Shown: piece after piece, positions 32,601 through 46,612 of the stretch
Layout of the letters: every line of letters begins with the position of its first letter
Numbering within the stretch: position 1 is the stretch's first letter
Source: Elysia chlorotica
Taxonomy: Eukaryota; Mollusca; Gastropoda; Plakobranchidae
Direction: 5' to 3'
Length of the DNA: 64,000 bases
Assembly: GCA_003991915.1 (NCBI GenBank)
Contig: RQTK01000705.1
Coordinates: 205,019-269,018, forward strand
Position numbers and translations under genes: made by a program
Notes under the pieces: model-generated
Told to the model about the DNA's origin: nothing
What the model saw: the letters and a program-made list of their open reading frames with translations, nothing else
Databases searched by the model: none

Positions 32601-33252
32601 ATACTTGCTATATTGTACAGAATACTTGCTATATTGTACAAAATACCTGCCAGTGCCCTATTGTACAAAATACTTGCTATATTGTACAGAGTAGTTGCTA
32701 TATTGTAATGTACAGAGTACTTGCTATATTGTACAGAGTACTTGCTATATTGTACAGAGTAGTTGCTATATTGTACAGAGTACTTGCTATATTGTATTGT
32801 ACAGAGTACTTGCTATATTGTACAAAATACTTGCTATATTCTACAGAATACTTGCTATATTGTACAAAACACTAGCTATATTGTACAAAATACTTGCTAT
32901 ATTGTACAAAATACTTGCTATATTGTACAAAATACTTGCTATATTGTACAGAATACTTGCTATATTGTACAAAATACTTGCTATATTCTACAGAATACTC
33001 CCCCCCCTTCCCTAGAGTCTGGCCAGAAGGCGTTGCAGGAGGCCGGTGGGATCCAGATTCTCTACGAGAACGCGCTGGAAGCGAGCGACTGCCGAGACAT
33101 GGAGAGCATGGTTCTGCTGGCCACGGTGATCATGAGGAAGTGCTTCCCCCGGAACAAACTGCCGATCCCATCCACCCTGAACCCGGTGCTGTTCCCGCTG
33201 CCGCAGTCGCCCTCACACACGCCCGAGTGCTACTTCCTGCCAAACTTCCCTG
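27307..33252 (+). CDS. AGTPBP1: AGTPBP1 exons 2-10: N-terminal armadillo-like helical region
   Basis: Residues 1 to about 369. Begins [20 protein letters not shown] and continues with helical repeats: [15 protein letters not shown], [74 protein letters not shown], and [20 protein letters not shown]. Exon 9 carries [20 protein letters not shown] and exon 10 [19 protein letters not shown], typical armadillo helices, then [20 protein letters not shown]. This part is characteristic of CCP1 and CCP4 rather than the shorter CCPs. The start ATG lies in exon 2, downstream of a 5'UTR acceptor at 27227/27228. Confidence 0.93.
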
Positions 33253-36200
33253 GTAGGTGGCACGCTCTGCTCACACATAGAACTTTCACACGAGAGAAAC
33301 AAAAATGGAGTCATTAAGTTTTTGGGTAATGTTGATTTCTGGTCCTTTGAACTTTACTGCCTGAATGAATACAACAGTGATGAATGTCAGCGAAGTTATC
33401 AATTGTACAAATGGCAAAAAGATAATTTTGAAAGCATGCAAACTTGACTCAAATCAATCCAGCATGCTGACATCAAATGGATAATTGGTATGAGTTACTT
33501 ACGATCATCCTGAGCAATTCGCTTTAAACATGATTGTGTGTTTTTCACTGTCAGCAAACCAAGCTCAAGCCAGCGGCCTTCAATCGTTTGGTCCGTTCGC
33601 TTCAAGATTTTCCCAAACTGCATCGCTAGAAAACTTCATATCCGATAAAGTGGGCCGAGTCTGCGAGGCGTTTAAAAGTCTCATGCAAAGTGGTAACGGT
33701 ATTGATGGCCGTCCGCCCGTGTGTTCAAATAGTTTGTTCGTTCCTTTTTTTTCTCTTTTCTTTTCTTTGTTTTTTGTTGTCATTCCTTCATTCAGAAACA
33801 ACAGCAGTTCAAAAGCTTTTGCACCAGCTGTTTTACAGTTAAAAAGCTTTTGCACCAGCTGTTTTTACCTTAGTACTGTTGTTGTTTTTTTATTGGTTGT
33901 CGACACTGCTTTGGTATTTATATTCAATTCTAGTTGGCATGCTAGATTTGTTTCAATGAGTGTTAAACATGCGTATCGGTTTGCACAGCCTTAAGGGTGA
34001 CGTACCATCATATTGTCTGTTAGCTTTGTGGGCCTTTTTTTTTTTTAAATTAAAAACCTATTCATAGTTGGGTCATAAGCTGAAGGGGAATGTAATATGT
34101 CTTCTTTTTTTTTTATAATGATGACATCTGTTAACATCGGTTCATTATAATTGGTCTTAGGTTCAAAATGGTTCAAAAGTGTTTAAATTTATTGTCTTTA
34201 GTGTTTGTTACAGAAATTTGGTTGCGTTTTGTATAATTCTGTAAAGTCTGATGAGCCTTTTCACATACATTCTGCATAAGAATCCTTTGTATTAGGCTAT
34301 GGAAAACAGAGCGAGAATTGCAAGGGTAAAAAAAGAATATATGCTCAGTGCACCTAAGCTATCCCAATGATAAACACCAAAGTGGTTAAAGAATGAATGT
34401 TTTGGGACACCTTTGTGAGATATATGAATATTTAACAGCCAAACTTGCAAACAAGTCATTCTAATAAAACAAAAGAACCCATGAAGGTTCAGCCATAACT
34501 GCCATGGGTGGGAGGGTGCCAGCTACAGCCGGCATGCCGACCTATAGAGATTTCACAAGACCACTTGCAGGCTTCTCATAAAGGCTCGGTATATGTAGTA
34601 ACTTAGAGAACAAAAATATTATGTGGTAGCACTAGCAGTGACAGGAGCTATCGATATTTTTAGACTAGTATTAGTTTTGTTAGTTAATTAAATGTCTATC
34701 GATAATTACATTTTATCATATTTTATATCCAGGTAAAACTATTTTCTTTTCTGGGTAGCGTTCATTAGCGCAAGTACTAGATCTATTTGATGTGTCATTA
34801 ACAAGGAAAAACTGTTCTTTGATGAATGTTGCGATAACTTTTACAAGTACAGCTACAGACAAGTGTCTTTGGTAACCATCTAGTTTCACTGAACAACCAG
34901 TCATGGTGCTTCACGTTCATGACCCAACTCTGATGTCACTAGTGCTTGTGGTCAGTGTGTAGGGATGTGCATGTTGTACTCACATGCAAGCAATGGGAGA
35001 ACTCGAAAGGAGTGACCCCACTTCATACTATAGAGTGTGGTCCTTTTATGCTCGCTATAATAATCTGAGCTAGACTTGCAGAAGACACCAATCTGTATCC
35101 AAGGGTGCCTTTCTTGTTTTTTTCATTGTTTGATAACAGGGCAACTGGCACTTCTGTATCTGCGGCACACATAAGGTTATGGTCTTTCTATGGCCGATTT
35201 ATACATGTATTTGAGAGGAATTTATTCTGTTCTTTTTACTACTACTCCATAGTGATTTTTTTTCATTTTCTATTTTTTTATTTTGAGTGTTTTAAGTAGA
35301 TCTATTATTTGTGACAAAGAAGGACGCAGACATAGATCCAGTTCATTGAACCCCTTACGTTCAATGCACCATTCACAGTCATGGAGGAACCAAAACCTAA
35401 AGTAGAAATAGCGTGTATTTTCACAAGAAGAAAAGTTTACACCGGAAGGCTTTTAGTATCGATCATTTAAATGAATATTGGTGGCTTTAACTTTAATTTC
35501 TCTTTCATACATCCATATACATTGAAAAACATCCAAGTTTAAATCTATTGAAGGAAAAGAAAAAAGAATATCCTCAGGTATTCTATAACCTGATCTAACT
35601 AACTCTGGCATCAAAGTTGAAAATATATAGATATCATTATAATACGATACCAATATGACTTAAATGTGCTTTTTTTTCTCTAGGTCTCAATTTATATTTA
35701 TACATAGCCTATTAGGCCGATATTCACACAATACTTTTGGTACAGGGTTTGTCACAAGAGTGGCCTTTTTAAAAAAAAGAGAAAATGTATCTCAAGCCTC
35801 AAAACCTCATAAAGTTGCAATGAAAAAGTGCAATGATTTTAGTTCAATTAGGATTTCCAATGTACCTGGTAAGGAAAAAAAACGGCAATGGGTTGCAGGC
35901 TTTTTCAGTAAATCTGCCCAAATTCACTTGTTGTGCAGGCTTTTTGAAATTTTTTGCTCCTGCCCATGAACTTCTGTGTTGCTTATCTGTTGTTTTTGTT
36001 TTTTTACGCGAACTCTCAGTGCCGGTGAGCGAGAGTCAGAGCCGAGGGAACGGAACGGACAGCGAGCACAGCTCTCTGGATGACGACGATGACATCGATA
36101 GCGATGACGAGAGGTTCCGGACAGATCAGGATGAGGTCAGTGAAGCTTTTTTTTGTTTTCAATCAGCAGAACAATCTAAGAGATTCCTTCCTCCCCCTGC

Positions 36201-39200
36201 ATGGAAGCGAAGACAAAACACAGTGAAAAGTATTCAACAGATTAAAAAAACCTGCATATACAGCTACCAAACATCTGACATTTGTGTATTGTTTTGTGAA
36301 TCCTATAGATGCTCTATAGATACATATTAATTGTATATTTTTGTTGATCCTTGCAAATGGCATTAGGCAGAAGGGAGAATCCCAAACATTGCTATGTTGA
36401 TAAAAACAACAACAAAAACACCAACAAATAGTTGAGCTTAAAAGTATACAAAATGCAAATTTCATTTTTGTGCCTTTGTCAGACAAGAAAGGAAGGATCT
36501 CTCGTGGTCACAGAGTTTATTGTTATGCTACAAGTAACCTAACACTCTAATACATGCCTCTATTCTCTCCCCCTTTCCAATCTGTTTGACCATCAGCTCA
36601 ATCGTCCAGTGACCCAACACTCCGATACATGCCTCTATTCTCTCCCCCTTTCCAACCTTTCCAATCTGTTTGACCATCAGCTCAATCGTCCAGTGACCCA
36701 ACACTCCGATACATGCCTCTATTCTCTCCCCCTTTCCAACCTTTCCAATCTGTTTGACCATCAGCTCAATCATCCAGTGACCCAACACTCCGATACATGC
36801 CTCTATTCTCTCCCCCTTTCCAACCTTTCCAATCTGTTTGACCATCAGCTCAATCGTCCAGTGACCCAACACTCCGATACATGCCTCTATTCTCTCCCCC
36901 TTTCCAACCTTTCCAATCTGTTTGACCATCAGCTCAATCATCCAGTGACCCAACACTCCGATACATGCCTCTATTCTCTCCCCCTTTCCAATCTGTTTGA
37001 CCATCAGCTCAATCGTCCAGTGACCCAACACTCCGATACATGCCTCTATTGTCTCCCCCTTTCCAAAGTATTGTTTTGTGAATCCTATAGATGCTCTATA
37101 GATACATATTAATTGTATATTTTTGTTGATCCTTGCAAATGGTATTAGGCAGAAGGGAGAATCCCAAACATTGCTATGTTGATAAAAACAACAACAAAAA
37201 CACCAACAAATAGTTGAGCTTAAAAGTATACAAAATGCAAATTTTATTTTTGTGCCTTCGTCAGACAAGAAAGGAACGATCTCTCGTGGCAAATTCCTAC
37301 TAATAATTAATAATAATAATAATAATTTATTGCATTTATATTGCGCATTTCCAAAATTTAATTCTGCTCAATGCGCAGTACATTAAAAGAAATCATGTAC
37401 ATGAAATAAACATACATAAATAAATGTGTAAACATCACAGAGGTAATGGCACAAACAAACATGCAAATGATATATTCAATCACACATACACACACATGCA
37501 CATAAACATACACTCACAGACACACACACACATACACTCACACACCCATACGCATACATACACAAGTAGCATACACCTACACACACCCAGACAGACACAC
37601 ACATGCACACCAAGATCAAAGTATAATAATGCAGATCAATAATCGTGAGAATTATGGTAGTTCCATGCCAAATGCTTTTTTAAAAAGGTAAGTTTTAAGA
37701 TGTTTCTTAAATATTGTGATAGAGGCAGACTCTCTCAATGACTTGGGCAGTTCATTCCATATACGGGGGCCAGCATAGTCGAAAGATCGTTCACCATAAA
37801 ACTTATACTTTCTGGATGGGAGACATAAAGTTAATGTGTCACTGGAAGATCTCAGAGCACGCCTAGGACAGTAAAGGTGCATGTAGTCTTGTAAATACTG
37901 GGGAGATGTCTTATGCAAAGACTTAAAACAAAAAACAGCAAGCTTATATTCTATTCTCTGTCTCACTGGCATTAGTGCAATTGCTTTAACAATGGCGTTG
38001 AAGACGCAGATTTTTTTTAGTTTAAGAACAAGTCTTGCTGCATTGTTTTGAACTACCTGGAGTTTGGACAAGTTGTCTTCCGTTATACCACTCAAGAGTG
38101 AGTTACAATAATCTAAGCGAGATAAAACAAGTGTTGAGCTTAAAAGTATACAAAATGCAAATTTTATTTTTGTGCCTTCGTCAGACAAGAAAGGAAGGAT
38201 CTCTCGTGGTCACAGAGTTTATTGTTATGCTACAAGTAACCTAACACTCTAATACATGCCTCTATTCTCTCCCCCTTTCCAATCTGTTTGACCATCAGCT
38301 CAATCGTCCAGTGACCCAACACTCCGATACATGCCTCTATTCTCTCCCCCTTTCCAATCTGTTTGACCATCAGCTCAATTGTCCAGTGACCCAACACTCC
38401 GATACATGCCTCTATTCTCTCCCCCTTTCCAACCTTTCCAATCTGTTTGACCATCAGCTCAATCGTCCAGTGACCCAACACTCCGATACATGCCTCTATT
38501 CTCTCCCCCTTTCCAACCTTTCCAATCTGTTTGACCATCAGCTCAATCGTCCAGTGACCCAACACTCCGATACATGCCTCTATTCTCTCCCCCTTTCCAA
38601 CCTTTCCAATCTGTTTGACCATCAGCTCAATCGTCCAGTGACCCAACACTCCGATACATGCCTCTATTATCTCCCCCTCCCCAATCTCTCCAGCAGTTCG
38701 ACGATATGCCGGATTGCCCCGAGCCTGCTGAGAAGAGAACGCCCGATGATCTGCGCATGTACGAAACTTTCTTCCCTGAGCTGCATGAAGAGGTGAGTTG
38801 TGTTTTTCCTGCATGTATCTGTCCCTACCATTCTGAGTGTGAGTAAGGGCTGAATTGTATTAATCTCTTGTCTTGTTCTGAGATTTTAAATGCTAGCTTC
38901 CCTTGTCATATATTTGTCTTAAACTCAATGTCTAAAGTAATCAATGTCACAACTGTGGTATCCCACAACAGGGCTTAGGGTTGTGAGCCTTTAAAACAAT
39001 TCAAATTTTAAAAATGGCCGTCGCCAAAGCAAAAATACCTAGAAAAACATTTGACTTTCAGAGCCACTGAAATATTGCAGGAAATTGGCTACTTTGAAGA
39101 ATTGAAAACAGAACTTTGATTTAACATTTTGAGATGTTGCCCGCATTGTATTGGCACAACTGGGTAATTAAAAGTCTTGGGTCCAGGAACCTCGGATTAA

Positions 39201-42200
39201 ATGTGAGTTCCTGGGGCGTGTAGCTGCTTTTGTTATGAGCACTTACATGTCAGAAGTCGCCACAATCTCTACCGTCACTTGCTGTGTCTTCTTGTCTTGT
39301 TTCATTGCTGTGTCTTATTGTCTTGTTTTCGCCACAATCTCTACCGTCACTTGCTGTGTCTTATTGTCTTGTTTCATTGCTGTGTCTTATTGTCTTGTTT
39401 CAGCCACAATCTCTAGCGTCACTTGCTGTGTCTTATTGTCTTGTTTCAGCCACAATCTCTAGCGTCACTTGCTGTGTCTTATTGTCTTGTTTCATTGCTG
39501 TGTGTTATTGTCTTGTTTCAGCCACAATCTCTAGCGTCACTTGCTGTGTGTTATTGTCTTGTTTCACTTGCTGTGTGTTATTGTCTTGTTTCATTGCTGT
39601 GTGTTATTGTCTTGTTTCATTGCTGTGTGTTATTGTCTTGTTTCAGCCACAATCTCTAGCGTCACTTGCTGTGTCTTATTGTCTTGTTTCAGCCACAATC
39701 TCTAGCGTCACTTGCTGTGTGTTATTGTCTTGTTTCAGCCACAATCTCTAGCGTCACTTGCTGTGTGTTATTGTCTTGTTTCATTGCTGTGTGTTATTGT
39801 CTTGTTTCATTGCTGTGTGTTATTGTCTTGTTTCAGCCACAATCTCTAGTTTCACTTGCTGTGTGTTATTGTCTTGTTTCATTGCTGTGTGTTATTGTCT
39901 TGTTTCATTGCTGTGTGTTATTGTCTTGTTTCATTGCTGTGTGTTATTGTCTTGTTTCAGCCACAATCTCTTGCGTCATTGCTGTGTGTTATTGTCTTGT
40001 TTCAGCCAATGCCCCCTGTGATTCAGGACCGACCAATGATCCGGAGATCGGTGTCGGGATTCTTGACCTCAAGACCGTCAGAGTTCTATGGGATGAAGCA
40101 CACTGCCTCCGATGCTACGTTGTACGATTTACATAGGCGGAATGGTCGCGAGTTTTCACCTGTGTGTGACTTGGAGCTCAAAGGTGAGGCTTTAACTTCG
40201 GTTTTTATAATGCTGTAAATTTTTTTTCTTCACCCAAGTGCTGTTCTTGCAACATAGGACTTAGAGGAAATTTTCAGAAAATATTTGATTATAATGATAG
40301 GTTAAAAAAATAACTGCTATTTTATCATGCATTTATCATCTTTTCTATTTATTGTCTGCTGCCCCTGTGCTCAATTCCGCGCGACTTCCTCTCCTCCCCC
40401 GACCGCCATTTGACCATCTGAAGGAAAACCAGACGAGAAGAGTGTGAGTGCCATTAACCTGAAGACGGGCTCCAGCGTCATCTCCCTGGACCTGATCGGG
40501 GTGCGGTCAGCACAGCACCAGCCGGGCGGACAGTCAGGGGGCGCAAGCACCAGGCGGAGTCACCTCCCCCCCGCGACGAGGCCCGGCAAGCAGCGGCGCA
40601 GGCAGTCCCAGTCCTCCCAGCAAGTGGTCCGCGACAGCAAGCGCAACGGCAACACCAGCAGACGTCTGTCCAGCACGCGGCTGGATGAGGGTTCTGTTCT
40701 CACGGAAGGAGGGAATGGATCGATCGTCACTTTCCCGGCCATCGAGTTTGAAGATGGCGATCAGGTAGTCATGTGACATTCCCAAAATTACAGATTTATT
40801 TATCATTGAGACTAAAACACATTTTCTTGACTCTGTAAATTGCTTCAAATTCGCTCTTAATTTTTGTATTCACGGGTAGGAATGTAACATTTACAAATTT
40901 AAACATTCACTTTAGTATTCAGACATAGATGCTGCATCCTTTCATTGAGTTTTGCTTCTGAAGCGAATACTTTTGGAAATGTCAGTTGAGTTGAGTTGGT
41001 GATGTTGAGATCCTAGAAGCCTAGTTGCTGACTATCATACTGTAAACGTAGTCTCATATTCTTTGACAGAGTGTTGAGGAATCAAGAGTTTAGGTCCTGA
41101 CTGTTCCTCATCGTGATGACTCAACTGTAAGAAGTTGACCAATGCCATAATTGCCTCATGTCTGTTGCCAGATGACATCTCAGGCCAGCGACGACTTTGA
41201 CGATGACTTCTTCGAGTTCGGCCATGACGCCCAGCTGTTCTGCCAGACGGCGGCAGACACTCACAGTGTGCATCGGTTCCAGAAGCTCGCGTTCCCCGAT
41301 CTCTACGGAGCAAAGGGTGCAGCCAAGCTCACGGAGTTCTTAGTGTCGAGGAAGTTTGGAGTTCAAAGGTAACTTAATCGAGTTTGGAGTTCAAAGGTAA
41401 CTTAATTGTGCCTTTCATGTTGTATTAAGGTTGAATCTTAATATTGATTTGATGAGTTCCAAATTGTCTGAATCTTCTATAATTATTTTGTCTGTTCTGA
41501 AAAGAAAAAGACAAGGATATCTAAGAGGGTGTATGAAGCTCTACCATTCAGTCACTCGTTCTGTCATCAACTCACGTTGACTATTATTGAGGAAAAGACC
41601 TCATGAATAATTGTGTTGAACAGTATCTGGTTTTTGTTGTTTCTTCATGAGTACCTGCTTGCACGTCATTACCCTCAGATCCTGATTAAGATATTAGTAC
41701 CATCAACCAGTTTTTGTTCCATAGCCTGCGATCATCTTTTTCTTTGTGTATATTCAACTTAACATAAACTTATCTTAATCTCTGATAATGATACTTTGGA
41801 GTAGGGAAACACTTTTTCAATCAATTTTCTTTCTCATCGGCTGTTTGTTTCATTTGCCATTCTAGAGTAACGATACACTTTTTCAATCAATTTTCTTTAC
41901 TTTTATTTCATTCGCTATTTTAGAGTGAAGATATACTTTTTCAAACAATTTTGTTTTTTGTGGACTGTTTGGTTTATTTTCCAATCAAGGAGATGTTTTT
42001 TAATGTGAATTTTGTTCATCACTATTGAAAGGAATGCTTTTGAAAATAATTTTGATGGACCAATCTCTCTCTCTCCACACACAGGGCTAAAATATTCCAG
42101 GACATTGATCGAATGATTCACCTTGACCAGCTGCGGGACAAGGTGGTGTACGATCTGGACTTTGTCGTGTCCGACGCAGGGGACAAATACACCGGGGCAA

Positions 42201-45200
42201 AGTCTAACCTTCTCAACAGGGACGAGCTGAGGTATGCATTCTACGAGAAATTTAGTGCCGAGTCTTCAACTTTTTTTTATGATGAAACAAAGTGAAAAAT
42301 GTATGGACCTGAGAGATACAACTTTTCCAGTTTGTGCAGTGTATTACTAGTTTCCACCATCGTAAATTTGTTTTACAATTATAACAATGGCTCTGTGCCC
42401 CTACCTTAAATTCACCCTAAACGCAGCTACAAAGATCTGCTGCCTTTTTCTTCATGGCTCTCGGTAAAAGAACAGAAGTTTTTGCCACTGGACCGAACAA
42501 CAAAGAAATGAAAGTAAAAGTCATTATTTCAATTTTTTGCTTTAGCCACCTTGAATTTCTTTCAATTTTACCACACATAAAAGAACATGTTTTTTTTTGT
42601 TTTTTTTTTATTTGTACTTGAATATGAAATTGTTAGAATGTTTTTTGTTTTCCACAGAGTGGGTTATGTTGATGCTCAGGCTGACTGTTTGAAATTCAAC
42701 GCCCAGTTTGAGTGTGGCAATCTTCGCAAAGCCATCCAGGTAAGAGGGGTGTTAGGTCTGTGTGTGTGTGTGTGTGACACTGGGAATTCAATGAACCACT
42801 CAGTTTGGTGGAATTTGGGCCAGTTTACTCTCTGTAAGCAAAGAACGATGTGAAATGTTTGTACTACATTTTAGCTTGCTTACTTCATGTTGTATCTAGC
42901 AGGTATGAAATGTGAGGCAACCCGGGTGAATCAGACACAAGTCGGAAATTTTACTTTTGGAGTTGTTCTTAGTGTGTTAAAAGCATTAAATGCATTTTAA
43001 GAGGTTGAACAAAATATAATAGCTCTAGCATTTTTAGAACTAGTGATATTCAATTGTAACGGTGTTTTTTAATGAAAAAAGGTCAATATATATAGTGTTT
43101 TGTAACGTTTAGAGGGCTTTAGCTCAAAACCCAAATCTCTATACATATTGACGACTTGTGCCCGATTCACTCTGGTTGCCTCACAAATGTAAACAAGAGT
43201 TTTCTGTCTTTGCTTGTTCTGCTTGTTCAGACTGAAGAAATCAGAAAAGTTTCAAGATAGGTTGGTGAGGAACTATGTGACAAAGATAGGTTGGTGAGGA
43301 ACTATGTGACAAAGATAGGGATGGATGAGGAAGAGAAAGCATAGTAGGTTGGTGAGGAACTATGTGACAAAGATAGGTTGGTGAGGAACTATGTGACAAA
43401 GATAGGTTGGTGAGGAACTATGTGACAAAGATAGGTTGGTGAGGAACTATGTGACAAAGATAGGTTGGTGAGGAACTATGTGACAAAGATAGGTTGGTGA
43501 GGAACTATGTGACAAAGATAGGTTGGTGAGGAACTATGTGACAAAGATAGGTTGGTGAGGAACTATGTGACAAAAGCACCAGGATGGATGGGAAGAGAAA
43601 GAATAATTAGGAATAAATAGAAGATTGCTTTTTCTAATCAATATTTTTTTGGTGGTACCAGGTGAGGCGTTTTGAGTACGACCTTATTCTCAGCCCTGAC
43701 ATCAACTCGAACCATCACCACCAGTGGTTTTATTTTGAAGTGAGCAACATGGTGGCCGATCAACCGTACCGGTTCAACATTGTCAACTGTGAAAAACTCA
43801 ACAGTCAATTCAACTATGGTGAGTGCATAGTTCTTTTCTGTAAACATAGATAGAGTGGCAATAGAAAAACTTCATTGGTTGCCATGAAGTCTTTGCCGCC
43901 CCCAAAAGCATGGAAAGTAGGTAAAGTATTTTTAGTAGCTCTAGATCCACTGAATTTATACACATGTTTATTTTTCCATGGTCATTTATGAGAGACTGCT
44001 TTTTTACTTACAAGTATGACAAAACCATGTCCGACTTTGCAGATGATGTAATCAGCCATAATGCCACATAGAAATGAAATTACGCTTCGAGGGTTGAACA
44101 AAACTCAGCCTAATTCGTCTCTCTTCTGTAATGTTCATGTTTGAAACATTGTGTGTTTTCGCCAGGGATGCAGCCGCTTATGCTGTCGGTGATGGACTCG
44201 ATCGAGGGCAGCCCGTGCTGGGTGCGCTCAGGCACCGACGTCTGCTACTACAAGAACCACTTCATGCGGAACCCAAACACCACCGGCGGCGTGAAGGGAA
44301 AGTCGTACTACACCGCCACATTCACCATCACGTTCAAACACTCGGGTGATGTGTGCTACATCAGCTACCACTACCCGTACAGCTACACTGCCCTTAAGGT
44401 CAGGCTCTCACGCAGATCCATATAAACTGGGTATTCAAAAACAGAACTTCAAAGTTACTTTGGCAGCTGTAATATTTGCATAAGTGCAAGGCTAGTTTTA
44501 AAAATGTGAGAGGTTTTCTTCAAATTGAAAATACTGCATGTATTTAAACGTGAGGAAAAAGTGAATTCCATTGACTGTTATTGCCATCATTTCACTGGTT
44601 GCAACATGACAGAAATGTTTTCAGTTACTGCTTGGCTTGTAAGTTTTGTGAGGATAGAAGTATTCCTTTATTCAAGAAATGGTACGTAACCATCATTTCT
44701 CTGTTCATGTCTAAAGTAAATATGTGAGTAAATGGCTTGCTTTCCGTGGATGGGTTTCAATGAAGAAAAATTAACTCTTTGCTGTTCCAATTTTTGTGTT
44801 TGCAGACACACCTGAAGCAGTGGGAGAAAATGTACGACCCAAACCTCATCTACTACCGCAATCAGGACCTGTGCACCACCCTCGGAGGGAACTCGGTGCC
44901 GCTTCTGACCATCACGGCTCAGCCTCGGGGCTCGGACAAGGAGAGCCTGGAGGAGATGCGTGAGTTTGACGAGGGATGGGCTCACTCAGCTTACAGAGCT
45001 CCAAATATGGTTTGACGAGGGCTGGGCTCTCTCAGCTTGCAAAGCTCCAAATATGGTTTGACGAGGGCCGGGCTCTCTCAGCTTGCAAAGCTCCAAATAT
45101 GGTTTGACGAGAGCCAGGCTGGCTCAGCTTGCAAAGCTCCAAATATGGTTTGACGAGGGCTGGGCTCGCTCAGCTTGCAAAGCTCCAAATATGGTTTGAC

Positions 45201-46567
45201 GAGGGCTGGGTTCTCTCAGCTTGCAAAGCTCCAAATATGGTTTGACGAGGGCTGGGCTCGCTCAGCTTGCAAAGCTCCAAATATGGTTTGACGAGGGCTG
45301 GGCTGGCTCAGCTTGCAAAGCTCCAAATATGGTTTGACGAGGGCTGGGCTCGCTCAGCTTGCAAAGCTCCAAATATGGTTTGACGATCTGGCTCAGCTTG
45401 CAAAGCTCCAAATATGGTTTGACGAGGGCCAGGCTCACTCAGCTTGTAAGGCTCCAAATATGGTTTGACGAGGGCTGGTTCAGCTTGCAAAGCTCCAAAT
45501 ATGGTTTGACGAGGGCTGGTTCAGCTTGTAAAGCTCCAAATATGGTTTGACGAGGGCTGGGCTCGCTCAGCTTGCAAAGCTCCAAATATGGTTTGACGAG
45601 GGCTGGTTCAGCTTGCAAAGCTCCAAATATGGTTTGACGAGGGCTGGCTCAGCTTGCAAAGCTCCAAATATGGTTTGACGAGGGCTGGGCTCGCTCAGCT
45701 TGCAAAGCTCCAAATATGGTTTGACGAGGGCCGGGCTCGCTCAGCTTGTAAAGCTCCAAATATGGCTAAAGGTGGTTCTCATTGATACATATATGAGAAG
45801 CAACCAGGATGAATGAGGAACAAATTGGAATTTGGACTCTATGGGTTCTTTATGATGTATCAAGATGCATCAAGTGCACTTAAATAGATTGAAAATATTA
45901 CAACCCACTTCTTAATTCTGGAGTCAGAGATAACTAATTTTATTTGAACAAGCGAATGTCATAATAGAGTAGATTTTCTATTTTTGTAGGGCTCTAACTC
46001 AAAACTGACATCAGTGCCTGATTCTTGTTTCAGGATTTTTATGCCATAGTCGGTCCTCAGCATTAATATACCTTGAAGCTCTTACTACATTATTCTTTTT
46101 TTTTAATTTTTAAATCAAAATCAAACTTATGTAATATTTTTATTTTCAAGTAGTCTTCAGCTTTCTACCATTCTTATACATGTCAGAAGGTCCTGAATGT
46201 CAAACTTCTCCATTTGAAATTTTACCAGATTTGGTAATACCAACAAAAAATAACTCAATACTTTTGGTTTACAGGAAGTCGGCCGTACATTTTTCTCAGC
46301 GCTCGGGTCCACCCCGGAGAGAGCAACGCCAGCTGGATCATGAAAGGTTTGTGTTCGAAACGTTTTCAGTGGGCTCAATAAAAAACAGTTTCATTGTTTT
46401 AACAATCTGCTTCAATCTGCTTCATAATGTCCATAATCATCATGGTTCCACTCTTTGCTATGGGTTGAAAGGCTGCTATATTTACAACATTACAATAATA
46501 ATAAAAATAATAATAATAAAAATAAAAATAATAAAATAAATAAAAAAAAATAATAAGAACAACAATA

Positions 46568-46612
<45 letters not shown>

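Noticed and set aside
33693..33994. Extension of the candidate cassette exon as a 154-residue frame
   Set aside because: The frame past the donor at 33692 becomes T-rich and low-complexity (SLFFSLFFV) and matches nothing.
36528..38814. Long frames with repeated [14 protein letters not shown] and [14 protein letters not shown]
   Set aside because: Minisatellite units of 75 and 84 bp, multiples of three. The only real coding parts nearby are the LINE RT fragment and AGTPBP1 exon 12.
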